This document shows positions 7,668-15,885 of a stretch of 64,000 nt of DNA, piece by piece; position 1 is the first letter of the stretch, and every line of letters starts with the position of its first letter. The stretch covers positions 121,536 to 185,535 of the forward strand of contig CACWSX010000002.1 of assembly GCA_902763615.1 (NCBI GenBank). The letters run 5' to 3'. The notes under the pieces were generated by a model. It had not been told where the DNA came from, made no database searches, and worked only from the letters and a program-made list of their open reading frames with translations. Made by a program: the position numbers and the translations under genes. The DNA is from an uncultured Prevotellaceae bacterium. GTDB lineage: Bacteria; Bacteroidota; Bacteroidia; Bacteroidales; Bacteroidaceae.

Positions 7668-8743
7668 GAGCGGTGAGGATAATTAATGATCTGGCAATAA
7701 TCAAGTTCTGGCATATCCATGACGAGTCCTCCCAGCGACAGTCCTGCACCGAATGAAGCCAGACAAAGCGTCAGTTGTTTTTTACCATCAAACATTTCAC
7801 GATAGTGTTCACAAAGTGTAACAGGAATAGTGGCACTATTGGAATTGCCATACTTTGGCACGATGTCATTGGGCAGACGGTCTTGAGTGACCCCGATCTT
7901 CTCGGCCATCTTCTTTAGCATGAAAGGATTGGGTTGATGGCAAATAAAGTAGTCGATGTCTTCAACTTGTTTGCCAGAAGCGTTTAACAACTCCTCTATC
8001 ATGGCTGGGGTTTCATTAATAGCAAAGTTGAATACCAGGTCACCCTCCATAAAAAAATGTTCAGGGCTGCGCCAATTCCCCTCATCATCCTGCGTTTCAA
8101 CAGATGTCTCAGGTGTAATCGGCATTCGGGTACCACCAGCTGGAATAACGATGCTCATGGCATCCTGACCCTTATTCTTTAATGCGCAATAAATGGTACT
8201 GGCATTATCAGTATTCTCCACAACGCTTATTGTTACGGCATCACCAATAATGGGGCGACTGGCCCGGTCACGCTGTCCAATCTTAAAGGTCATCATGTCG
8301 CCACTTATTAATAGTACTTTCTTTCCTGATAAATGTTCAAGAGTCATCATGGCATAGCACAAACCAACGCTATATCCGCTACATGCCTGTGAGATATCAA
8401 AACATACACATTCTTTTGACAAGTCGAAGTGCCCTTGAATCAAATTGCTTATGGGAGGCATAAAATAGTCGGGTGATGTTGTTGTCACAATGATACCCCC
8501 CACCTCTTCTGGCGCGATGATGTTATTATCGAAGAGATTCTGAATTCCATATTCTGCATATTCTGAAACCGTCTCGCCTGGCATGGCAGCACGACGCTTG
8601 TCGTAACCCATGATCTTCTTGAGTTTCTTCATCTTCAACTCGGAATAGCCGTAGTTCTGCATCTCATCTGCAAAATCTATCTCACGAGTCGGCAGCACGG
8701 TGATAACCGTGGATATGCGCTTGTTCTGGAATGTTGTAATCAT
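7664..8743 (-). CDS. 3-oxoacyl-ACP synthase III family enzyme (FabH-like)
   Basis: 359 residues, slightly longer than housekeeping FabH (~320-335). The active-site Cys is in DISQACSGYSVGL, the His in YFICHQPNPFMLKKMAEKIG-type sequence, and the Asn in KYGNSNSATIP, so the Cys-His-Asn triad is complete. The N-terminus (ISTVITVLPTREIDF) is typical of specialised KAS III enzymes rather than the fatty-acid housekeeping copy. It overlaps the carrier-protein gene by four bases. It probably condenses a starter acyl group with a malonyl extender on the neighbouring carrier protein. Confidence 0.85.
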   Translation of the reverse strand: MITTFQNKRISTVITVLPTREIDFADEMQNYGYSELKMKKLKKIMGYDKRRAAMPGETVSEYAEYGIQNLFDNNIIAPEEVGGIIVTTTSPDYFMPPISNLIQGHFDLSKECVCFDISQACSGYSVGLCYAMMTLEHLSGKKVLLISGDMMTFKIGQRDRASRPIIGDAVTISVVENTDNASTIYCALKNKGQDAMSIVIPAGGTRMPITPETSVETQDDEGNWRSPEHFFMEGDLVFNFAINETPAMIEELLNASGKQVEDIDYFICHQPNPFMLKKMAEKIGVTQDRLPNDIVPKYGNSNSATIPVTLCEHYREMFDGKKQLTLCLASFGAGLSLGGLVMDMPELDYCQIINYPHRS

Positions 8744-8973
8744 ACGTTGCGATACTTATTGATAATATTGATAATGGCATCTACATCCTTAAAGTTCTCA
8801 GGCAGGATTTCCGTACCAGGTATGCTGGCCCCATATTCCTCTTCTGCTGCATCGACAAGTGATACGATATCAAGCGAGTCTATCATTCCTTCTTCCACGA
8901 AATCATGACCGGGTTCAGTAAAGTCGAACTCAGGACGCAGTTCTGACAGTATTTGTATTATTCTTTCTTTCAT
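8740..8973 (-). CDS. Acyl carrier protein
   Basis: 77 residues with the 4'-phosphopantetheine site DSLDIVSLVDA (Ser within DSLD). It is acidic and helical, the usual ACP length. It overlaps the genes on both sides by four bases. The two carrier proteins in this operon differ in sequence, which suggests separate partners: this one beside KAS III, the other beside the acyltransferase. Confidence 0.85.
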   Translation of the reverse strand: MKERIIQILSELRPEFDFTEPGHDFVEEGMIDSLDIVSLVDAAEEEYGASIPGTEILPENFKDVDAIINIINKYRNV

Positions 8974-10493
8974 TTTGGTTCGTTAATAAGTTTATTGTAA
9001 TATGAACGGTCTATCTTGCCACTTCCGTTCTGGCGGAGTGAATCTTCACGATGATACTCAGAGGGTAGCATGTAACGGGGGATCTTTGTGAGTACTGCCT
9101 TGCGGAATGCACCTAGATCCAGTTCTTGCTGTGCTTGATAGAATAAAACAATCTTTTTGTTCTCGCGATCGTAAACGATACAGCAGTTGTCGACCATATG
9201 GCTTGACTGGACGGCATTCTCAATCTCACCCAGTTCAATGCGGAAGCCATTGTGCTTGATCTGGGCATCCTTGCGTCCAACATACATAATCTCTCCCAGT
9301 TCATTGTAATAGGCTGTATCACCTGTACAATAGATGCGCTCAGGGAAATATGGGTTTAGTGGATTCTGGATAAAGGCATTTGCAGTCTTCTCCCAATCAC
9401 CATAATAGCCCATGGCTAGTCCGATACCTCGTACACAAAGCTCACCCTGCTCTCCCACTTCTGCACGACGCTTGCGATCAACAAGGACCAGCATCTCCGT
9501 ATTACGGCAGGCACGACCAATGGGCAATGGTTCATCGTCAGAAAACTCTCTGTCGACAAGATAGTAGGTACATGCATCTGTAATTTCCGTGGGACCATAC
9601 AGGTTGGCATATCGGCATTGGGGCAAATATCGACGCCAATAGTTCAGGTGTTTGTTAGGCATTACCTCGCCGCAGAAGAAAACGTCGCGAAGATACTCTG
9701 GCTTCTTGGAACTCAGGATGTCGAAATTGACGACATTGATGAGAGCATAGGGAACCCAGAAGATGAAATTGATGCGGTGGTCATTCAGATAATCGACCAG
9801 TTTGGCAGGGAACGAGAAATAGCTTTCAGGAATAATATCCATTGTGGCTCCCGTTGCATACATGAGGTAGATATCTAATATTGAATTGTCAAAATAGAAC
9901 GGCGCCTGATTTCCTATTATGGCAGTCTCGTCAATACCAAATGTATCAATAGCCCAATCTATATAGTCAATGACACCTTGATGGGCTATGACAACACCTT
10001 TTGGCGTTCCTGTTGAGCCAGATGTGAATACCGAATAGACGGCATCAGTACTGATTTGATGTTCCAGATATTGTTCTGCCTTTGCATCAGCACGCATCTC
10101 ACGTTGAAGAGCCTCCTCAATAACTATCAATTGCTTGTCTGGAGCTATCTGACGAACATGTTCAAGATGATTGGTATCAGTAATTATCACCTGTCCTTGC
10201 AGTGTATTTAGAATTGTCTCGATACGTGAGTCTGGCGACTTTGTATCCAAAGGGACATAAAAGTTACCACTTAAATTGATGCCAGCAAAAGCCCTGATCA
10301 TGAGTGCACTCTTGGGAATATAAACACCAATCGGGGTACGCTCTACTCCCTTTTCTCTAATGGCATCAGCAATAACAAAAGCTGATCTAAGCAATTCAGA
10401 GAATGTGACAGACCCCTGTTCATCAACAAGGGCAACCTTTTCAGGCAGCCGCTTAGCGGTATGTACCAAATATTCAATGACGCTTTTTTGCAT
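8970..10493 (-). CDS. AMP-forming adenylating enzyme (amino-acid/acyl adenylation, DltA-like)
   Basis: 507 residues, the length of a free-standing adenylation domain. The A3 motif is SVFTSGSTGTPKGVVIAHQG, followed by NLYGPTEITDACTYY (A5), ELCVRGIGLAMGYYGD (A6/A7-like), YCTGDTA (A7), KHNGFRIELGEIE (A8) and a terminal GSGKIDRSYY (A10 Lys). The architecture resembles DltA and NRPS loading enzymes. It is followed and preceded by carrier-protein genes, so it probably loads an amino or carboxylic acid onto one of them. The substrate cannot be read from the sequence by eye. Confidence 0.85.
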   Translation of the reverse strand: MQKSVIEYLVHTAKRLPEKVALVDEQGSVTFSELLRSAFVIADAIREKGVERTPIGVYIPKSALMIRAFAGINLSGNFYVPLDTKSPDSRIETILNTLQGQVIITDTNHLEHVRQIAPDKQLIVIEEALQREMRADAKAEQYLEHQISTDAVYSVFTSGSTGTPKGVVIAHQGVIDYIDWAIDTFGIDETAIIGNQAPFYFDNSILDIYLMYATGATMDIIPESYFSFPAKLVDYLNDHRINFIFWVPYALINVVNFDILSSKKPEYLRDVFFCGEVMPNKHLNYWRRYLPQCRYANLYGPTEITDACTYYLVDREFSDDEPLPIGRACRNTEMLVLVDRKRRAEVGEQGELCVRGIGLAMGYYGDWEKTANAFIQNPLNPYFPERIYCTGDTAYYNELGEIMYVGRKDAQIKHNGFRIELGEIENAVQSSHMVDNCCIVYDRENKKIVLFYQAQQELDLGAFRKAVLTKIPRYMLPSEYHREDSLRQNGSGKIDRSYYNKLINEPK

Positions 10494-10751
10494 TTATTGC
10501 TTGCTTATTATCATATTGAACAAATCTTCAATCGTATCACAGGCACGAACTTCTTTTTTGTTGATTGTTACTCCGAACCTGTCGTCAACCATTGAAATAA
10601 TTGACAGAGAAGCCAATGAATCCCAGTCGTCTAACGACTTGAAGTCTGTTTGTGCATTGATATTAGATGCATCTTCCAATTCTAAAGTCTCAATAAAAAT
10701 GTCGATAAATTCTTTCAGTTCCATATCTTTACTATTATTCTTTATTGTCAT
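10494..10751 (-). CDS. Acyl/peptidyl carrier protein (second copy)
   Basis: 85 residues as drawn, with the phosphopantetheine site DDWDSLASLSIISM. The frame to 10751 overlaps the upstream acyltransferase by 17 nt; the internal ATG at 10724 (MELKEFIDIFIE) gives a 76-residue protein without overlap and is equally likely. The stop abuts the adenylating enzyme start. It is a candidate acceptor for the adenylated substrate. Confidence 0.8.
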   Translation of the reverse strand: MTIKNNSKDMELKEFIDIFIETLELEDASNINAQTDFKSLDDWDSLASLSIISMVDDRFGVTINKKEVRACDTIEDLFNMIISKQ

Positions 10752-11559
10752 AAAATTGCTTCATCGCGTCTATCTCCTCTTGTGTCAGCTTACGCGTAGG
10801 ATCGCCTTGAGGATTGTTGTTGGGTACCAATAAATAGTCCTCCTCTATTAATTGGGCACTTTGGGTGTTGCCTATTAGTGAATATTTGGGGACTTTATAT
10901 TTCTTGTTCAACACAGCTCTTGCACCGATAATACAGCAATCGGGAGTTTGTGTCCCTTTCATTATAAGCGTCTGACAACCTACCCAGTTATGGTTTCCTA
11001 TACGTACGGGAGCCGATGGATTGATAAAACGCCGTCCTATCATATCTACAATATAGTGAAAATCAGAGTCCATGACGGTTGTCCCGAATCCCAGAAGAGT
11101 CCCATCACCGAATGTTACTTCCTGTGCACAGAATATCTTACTGCATGAGGCGCCAAAGCCATCACCAAATGTTAGAACGGCACCAGGATGTACTTCCAAC
11201 ATGGACTCGTTGCCAATCTGGCAACTGCCTTTGAAGATGATGAGACCTCGAACATTCTTATATGATATTCCTTTCTTATAATAAAAATCATGCTTAAAGC
11301 CCATCTTGATCATTCCGCATTTCACTTTCTTGGCATCAATACGTATTTTCCCGTTGAGCTTCCATGCCCCTCGATTGCGGCAGCGGACCCAGATAGGCAG
11401 TTTCCACGACTGACTCAGTGGCAAATACTTCAGATTAAAGGCTATGACATAAGGGAGATATAATAAATAACACGCTACAAAGATACGGATCTCTTTATAG
11501 GTGTCTCGAAACCATATTGCCACAGGACTCTTCTGCTTCTTTATTTGAGTATTGCTCAT
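10735..11559 (-). CDS. Left-handed beta-helix (hexapeptide) acyltransferase
   Basis: 274 residues. The C-terminal two thirds contain hexapeptide-type repeats and the TTVMDSDFHYI motif of WcaB/WcaF-like sugar acyltransferases, followed by PVRIGNHNWVGCQTLIMKG. The longer frame starts at 11610, upstream of the -7 box at 11583-11590, so I use the ATG at 11559 (MSNTQIKK). It heads the operon with two carrier proteins, which suggests that it transfers the finished acyl chain from carrier protein to a sugar. An ordinary acetyl-CoA-dependent activity is the alternative. Confidence 0.75.
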   Translation of the reverse strand: MSNTQIKKQKSPVAIWFRDTYKEIRIFVACYLLYLPYVIAFNLKYLPLSQSWKLPIWVRCRNRGAWKLNGKIRIDAKKVKCGMIKMGFKHDFYYKKGISYKNVRGLIIFKGSCQIGNESMLEVHPGAVLTFGDGFGASCSKIFCAQEVTFGDGTLLGFGTTVMDSDFHYIVDMIGRRFINPSAPVRIGNHNWVGCQTLIMKGTQTPDCCIIGARAVLNKKYKVPKYSLIGNTQSAQLIEEDYLLVPNNNPQGDPTRKLTQEEIDAMKQFYDNKE

Positions 11560-11582
11560 ATTTTTCCAGGCATATTTGTGTG

Positions 11583-11590
11583 CAAAGATA
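11583..11590 (-). promoter_or_regulatory. -7 box of the acyl-chain operon
   Basis: TATCTTTG on the minus strand, 24 nt upstream of the ATG at 11559; likely drives all seven genes down to 6307. Confidence 0.65.
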
Positions 11591-11663
11591 CGAAAAAACG
11601 AGAGTATCACAAAGAATTTCGCTCTTTTTCTGCCATTTCTTCACTTTTCTCAGCGTAAAATAT

Positions 11664-11671
11664 TAACTTTG
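11664..11671 (+). promoter_or_regulatory. -7 box of the GT2 gene
   Basis: TAACTTTG, 25 nt before the ATG at 11696; divergent from the acyl operon promoter. Confidence 0.6.
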
Positions 11672-11695
11672 CATCAAATTGTAATGTAAGTCATT

Positions 11696-12460
11696 ATGAA
11701 TGAAGAGCAAAAAATATCAGTAGTTATAAACACTTATAATGCCCGACAATATCTCGCTAAAGTGTTGGAGTCGGTGAAGGACTTCGACGAGGTGGTGGTA
11801 TGCGATATGGAAAGTACTGACGACACGGTGGCGATTGCTGAGCAGTATGGCTGCAAGGTGGTGACCTTTCCTAAAGGTGATTATACTTTTTGTGAGCCTG
11901 CTCGTAATTTTGCTATCCAGTCGGCAGCATACAAGTGGGTGTTAGTCGTTGATGCCGATGAACTAGTTACTCCAGAGTTACGTGAGGTGCTTTACCAGAA
12001 GATTGCCGATCCCGATGGCCCTGCTGGTTATTATATTCCTCGTCAGAATTTGTTTATGGGTATGTTTGTACGCGATTTCCATTATGATTATCAACTTCGT
12101 TTCCTGGTGCGTAAAGGAACAGAATGGCCACCGACCATCCATTCGCTACCGAAGGTTCCCGGAAAGGTAGAGAAACTAAAAGCTAACCCAAATGCTCGTC
12201 TTTTGCATCTCATGGATGAGACCATGCATGAGACTATAGAAAAACTTAACAAGTATACGGACAACGAAATAGAGAAAAAACGTCAAAGGGGGTATGGGCT
12301 ATGGGCTCTTCTATGGCGTCCTATATGGCGTTTTTCGCAATGTTACTTCTTAGAAGGTGCATTTAAGATGGGTGTCCGCGGACTGATACGTGCAGGGCTG
12401 GCCGCTGTCTATCAGTTCGTTCTCATTTCCAAGATAATTGAAGAACGTTATAGAAGCTAA
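11696..12460 (+). CDS. Glycosyltransferase family 2 (WaaE/KdtX-like)
   Basis: 254 residues. A GT-A fold N-terminus is seen in ISVVINTYNARQYLAKVLES, with DMESTDDT and the DxD-like motif VDADELVTPEL. FCEPARNFAI and the late HYDYQLRFLVRKG match the WaaE-like lipopolysaccharide core glucosyltransferase group. The C-terminus has an amphipathic/hydrophobic helix (GLIRAGLAAVYQFVLISK) that would hold it on the inner face of the cytoplasmic membrane. It stops directly before the convergent GT2 gene. Donor and acceptor sugars are unknown. Confidence 0.8.
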   Translation: MNEEQKISVVINTYNARQYLAKVLESVKDFDEVVVCDMESTDDTVAIAEQYGCKVVTFPKGDYTFCEPARNFAIQSAAYKWVLVVDADELVTPELREVLYQKIADPDGPAGYYIPRQNLFMGMFVRDFHYDYQLRFLVRKGTEWPPTIHSLPKVPGKVEKLKANPNARLLHLMDETMHETIEKLNKYTDNEIEKKRQRGYGLWALLWRPIWRFSQCYFLEGAFKMGVRGLIRAGLAAVYQFVLISKIIEERYRS

Positions 12461-13177
12461 TCACTTGCCCCTAATTCGGCACATGAAATAGACAAAATAC
12501 AGCTTTGGCAATAGTCTTAGCTGGTTTTGTATGTTGTCTACCTCGCGGATGACGGCAATATTGTCCCTCAAACCCTTCGAGCGACTGGTATTCGAAACTC
12601 CAGACAAGTCAAACCGTGCAACAGGGAAAGAAAGCTGCTGAAACCTATACCCTTTAAGAAACAAAGTTTTCATCTGTTTAAAATCAGCAGACATACGATG
12701 ATTTGTATCAAATGGATATTGAAGTAGCAATTTTCGCCTTACCAAAGCACTTTGGTGACAAAAGTACATACGATGGGCATTATGAGGTGGTTCTGCAACT
12801 TTTATGCTATCTCCTTTAATAACGTCACCATAAATAACATCCACATCTTGGCGAGACTCTCCGAAAATACGAGAGAGTACATCCGTATCGGCAAAAGTGT
12901 CTCCTGCATTCATGAATATTACCCATTCTCCAGTTGCCATCTCAGTACCCTTATTCATGGCATCATAGATTCCATTGTCTGGCTCAGAAACCCATTTGTT
13001 GAGTAATCCTTGATACTTCTCCAATTGTTCTAGCGTGCCGTCAGTAGATTTTCCGTCTATTACAATGTACTCTAAATGAGAATATTGCAGGGTAGAAACG
13101 TTATGCATTGTCAACTGTAATGCATCCTTATTATTTCGACAAACGGTAATAACTGTTACTTTTGGCTTATTATCCAT
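12461..13177 (-). CDS. Glycosyltransferase family 2
   Basis: 238 residues from the ATG at 13177 (MDNKPKVTVITVCRNN). The longer frame to 13279 lies inside the LicD gene and carries no GT2 homology, so it is not used. Motifs are EYIVIDGKSTDGT, EPDNGIYDAMNKG and the nucleotide-binding VIFMNAGDTF, followed by a late CHQSALVRR. This is the 'EPDNGIYDAMNKG' GT2 subgroup found in Bacteroidota and proteobacterial O-antigen and capsule loci. It lies 10 nt behind LicD and is presumably co-transcribed with it. Confidence 0.85.
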   Translation of the reverse strand: MDNKPKVTVITVCRNNKDALQLTMHNVSTLQYSHLEYIVIDGKSTDGTLEQLEKYQGLLNKWVSEPDNGIYDAMNKGTEMATGEWVIFMNAGDTFADTDVLSRIFGESRQDVDVIYGDVIKGDSIKVAEPPHNAHRMYFCHQSALVRRKLLLQYPFDTNHRMSADFKQMKTLFLKGYRFQQLSFPVARFDLSGVSNTSRSKGLRDNIAVIREVDNIQNQLRLLPKLYFVYFMCRIRGK

Positions 13178-13187
13178 AGGCTTATGA

Positions 13188-14021
13188 TTATTTATGGATG
13201 AAACTGCGTTCGTCGTGGTATTGACGATAAGGGAGATTGTAGTCGAGATAGAAAAAATTATGCTGACGTTGGTCGTCATGAGGAGGAATGATCATGTAAT
13301 CTCCATACTTTGCAGTTAGATATAGGTCCCATTTTTCTACACCCATTATGCGTTCACCTTCAAACTCTATAGGCGTCGGTGAACCTAATATCTTCTTGTC
13401 TATAATCCCTTGTATTCCATCATCATAGTCGAGAACTTTGTCAGATTGCTCATAGTCGTATCTCAGTCTCAACTTTAGTATGCGTTTCTGTGCCCATTGT
13501 CGTGAGAACAGTTTTTGTAACAGTAGTATTGGCCAAGAACCGGGCCCATGGCCATGTTTATATGGGTTACGATTCAGAAAATAAATAAGTTTGTCGAGAA
13601 TGCCGTATCTCATGACTGCAATCTTTTGTGCCAATCTGCCAGATGGCACTCCGTCAATAGGGAAGATATCAATGTATATTCCACCCAGATAGCCGCTATG
13701 TTCGCGCTCTATAAGGGTCGTATTTGCATTTATTACTTTCCCAAATGCGCCTGGATAAGAGGAATTAATCTCTGCGCATATCGCTTCATATGGGGCGGGT
13801 AGCCATTCTTGGGCATGAGACATAAAACAATCATAATCGGGGCGTGGCATGCAGATATCCATATCATCGTCCCAAGGAATAAACCCCTTATGACGAACAG
13901 CCCCTAACATCGTACCTGCCCAAGCATAATAGCGTAGATGATGCTCCTGACAGACTTTGTCGACTGCAAGCAGAATCTTTAATATATTACTTTGCAGTAA
14001 CTTAATATCATATGAAGCCAT
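13188..14021 (-). CDS. LicD-family phosphotransferase
   Basis: 277 residues with the LicD/FKTN signature: YYAWAGTMLGAVRHKGFIPW, then DDDMDICMPRPDYD, where the acidic residues form the nucleotidyltransferase-like metal site. LicD proteins attach phosphocholine or related phospho-alcohols to surface glycans. It heads a two-gene unit with the GT2 at 12461. No choline uptake or activation genes (licA/B/C) are in the window, so the phospho-group is unknown. Confidence 0.85.
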   Translation of the reverse strand: MASYDIKLLQSNILKILLAVDKVCQEHHLRYYAWAGTMLGAVRHKGFIPWDDDMDICMPRPDYDCFMSHAQEWLPAPYEAICAEINSSYPGAFGKVINANTTLIEREHSGYLGGIYIDIFPIDGVPSGRLAQKIAVMRYGILDKLIYFLNRNPYKHGHGPGSWPILLLQKLFSRQWAQKRILKLRLRYDYEQSDKVLDYDDGIQGIIDKKILGSPTPIEFEGERIMGVEKWDLYLTAKYGDYMIIPPHDDQRQHNFFYLDYNLPYRQYHDERSFIHK

Positions 14022-14041
14022 GACTTATTCTAATTTGGGGT

Positions 14042-14049
14042 CAAAGGTA
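14042..14049 (-). promoter_or_regulatory. -7 box of the licD-GT2 unit
   Basis: TACCTTTG on the minus strand, 21 nt upstream of the LicD ATG and divergent from the LpxL-like gene. Confidence 0.6.
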
Positions 14050-14084
14050 GCTGAAAAAAGCCATTTATCAAAATAAAAAGGCCT

Positions 14085-14120
14085 TAAATTTGCAAAATCA
14101 GATAAAAAACACTAATTTTG
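14085..14120 (+). promoter_or_regulatory. Two tandem -7 boxes of the LpxL-like gene
   Basis: TAAATTTG (14085-14092) and TAATTTTG (14113-14120) both precede the ATG at 14126. The first gives a normal leader. The second, if used, would give a nearly leaderless mRNA. Confidence 0.5.
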
Positions 14121-14125
14121 CAACC

Positions 14126-15076
14126 ATGAAATGTCTTTATTACATTATTTATATAATATCATTGTTGCCGTTGTGGGTACACTACATTTTCAGTGACATA
14201 CTCTGTTTCATCGTATATCGATTGATAGGGTATCGGCGAGACATAGTACGGCAAAACCTTGTAGCATCATTTCCAGATAAAACAGAAAAGGAGATAAGAA
14301 ATATTGAAAGTGGCTTTTATCATTGGTTCTGCGACTATTTAGTAGAAACCATCAAGTACTTTTCAATTAGTGAAAAGCAATTAAAACGCCGTATGGTATT
14401 TAAAGGAATCGAAACTGTAGATAAAGTTGTCGGTGAGGGGCAATCGTGTGCAGTATACCTAGGGCATTATTGTAATTGGGAATGGATAACCTCATTGCCT
14501 CTTTGGGTTTGTAAGGAAGCTCAGTGTGGGCAGATATATCATGCGCTTGAGAATTCCGGATTTGATCAGATGTTTTTAAAACTGCGTCAGCGGTTTGGGG
14601 CAGAGTGCATCCCTATGGCTGAGACTTTAAGGAGAATTGTGAAATATCGTCAAGAAGGCAAACAAGTTGTTATAGGATATATAAGTGATCAGACTCCTTT
14701 TTGGAATAATATTCACCACTGGCTTGATTTCCTGAACCATGATACGCCTGTGCTCACAGGAACAGAACGGCTTGCAAGTCAGACAGGCCATGCTGTATTC
14801 TATATGGATGTTCATCGGGTTCGTCGTGGTTACTACGAGGCAGAATTTAAGTTAATCACCCGTAATCCCAAAGAAAAGAAGGAGTTTGAGATAACTGACA
14901 TATATTTTAAGATGCTTGAGGAGAGCATCCTCAAAGATCCGGCTTGCTACCTGTGGACTCATAACCGGTGGAAGCGTACTCATGAAGAATTCAACATACG
15001 TTTCGATCCCGAGACAGGGCGAGTAAGCCTGGAAAATGACTTGGAGAAACTGAAAAAAGAAAGAGGTATTATATGA
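14126..15076 (+). CDS. LpxL/HtrB-family lipid acyltransferase
   Basis: 316 residues from MKCLYYIIYI; the longer frame begins on a TTG at 14090 that overlaps a -7 box and is rejected. An N-terminal membrane helix is followed by RRDIVRQNLVASFPDK and the family's acceptor region with the acyltransferase motif YLGHYCNWEW (the H-x4-[DE] type, here His...Glu) and later SDQTPFWNN. These enzymes add secondary acyl chains to lipid A or make related acyl lipids at the cytoplasmic membrane. It overlaps the following glycosyltransferase by four bases, so the two are translationally coupled. Confidence 0.8.
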   Translation: MKCLYYIIYIISLLPLWVHYIFSDILCFIVYRLIGYRRDIVRQNLVASFPDKTEKEIRNIESGFYHWFCDYLVETIKYFSISEKQLKRRMVFKGIETVDKVVGEGQSCAVYLGHYCNWEWITSLPLWVCKEAQCGQIYHALENSGFDQMFLKLRQRFGAECIPMAETLRRIVKYRQEGKQVVIGYISDQTPFWNNIHHWLDFLNHDTPVLTGTERLASQTGHAVFYMDVHRVRRGYYEAEFKLITRNPKEKKEFEITDIYFKMLEESILKDPACYLWTHNRWKRTHEEFNIRFDPETGRVSLENDLEKLKKERGII

Positions 15077-15879
15077 TATATGTTCACGACAGAGGACGCA
15101 TGGCTAACAATATCCTCCAATATGGTCATTTGTATGCTTGGGGAAGGGAGCATGGACGGGAAACTATGTCAATGCGGTTTGCTTATAAGTACCAGTATTT
15201 TCATATCTGCAATACGAAACATCATAACTTCGCCACCTACGTTTTTGCGAAATATGCCGCCAAATGGGGCTTGATACCGATGGTGACCTTCAGTGAAGAT
15301 AAGGCTCAGAATCGCCGTAACGAGGACATCATGCTTCAGAAACGGATGCTCGTGGTGACAGGATGGGAGGCACATTGGTATGATCTGTTTTTGAAATATA
15401 AGTCGGAGATACTGGCGCTGTTTGCCTTTCGGCCTGAGATTGAGGAGAAGGTTGTTGAGGTGATGAATCATGAGGACATGATTCTTGGTGTACATATCCG
15501 GAGAGGCGATTATGCAACGTTCTACGATGGGAAGTTCTTTTTCTCAGATGAGCAGTATGTGGGGATAATTAGGCGTTTCCTTGCTTTGCATCCTGATAGG
15601 CAGGTGAAGGTGTTTATCTGCGGCAATGACCCCAAGTTAGATAAAGACTATTATCGCCAGGAGTTACCGTTATGCGAGGTAGTGTTTCCTGATGGGAACC
15701 CTGGCGAGGATCTGTGCCTGTTGTCACATTGCGACTATCTCATCGGTGCCCCCAGCACGTTCTCACTGGTGGCAGCGATGTATCATGATCGTCCGTTGTA
15801 TTGGATGATGGATGCCGATGCGCCGTTAAGCGAAAGTTCATTCCGCTATTTCGACGATCTCTTCCAACATATTCTTTAG
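15073..15879 (+). CDS. GT11-like glycosyltransferase (alpha-1,2-fucosyltransferase type)
   Basis: 268 residues. The hallmark HIRRGDY motif (VHIRRGDYATFYDGKFFF) matches the GDP-fucose-binding motif of GT11 enzymes, followed by VKVFICGNDPK and DLCLLSHCDYLIGAPSTFS, the usual second and third motifs. The start codon overlaps the LpxL-like stop (ATGA). GT11 enzymes commonly add alpha-1,2-fucose to O-antigens. The donor is inferred from the family only; no fucose biosynthesis gene is in the window. Confidence 0.8.
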   Translation: MIYVHDRGRMANNILQYGHLYAWGREHGRETMSMRFAYKYQYFHICNTKHHNFATYVFAKYAAKWGLIPMVTFSEDKAQNRRNEDIMLQKRMLVVTGWEAHWYDLFLKYKSEILALFAFRPEIEEKVVEVMNHEDMILGVHIRRGDYATFYDGKFFFSDEQYVGIIRRFLALHPDRQVKVFICGNDPKLDKDYYRQELPLCEVVFPDGNPGEDLCLLSHCDYLIGAPSTFSLVAAMYHDRPLYWMMDADAPLSESSFRYFDDLFQHIL

Positions 15880-15885
15880 GATTCT

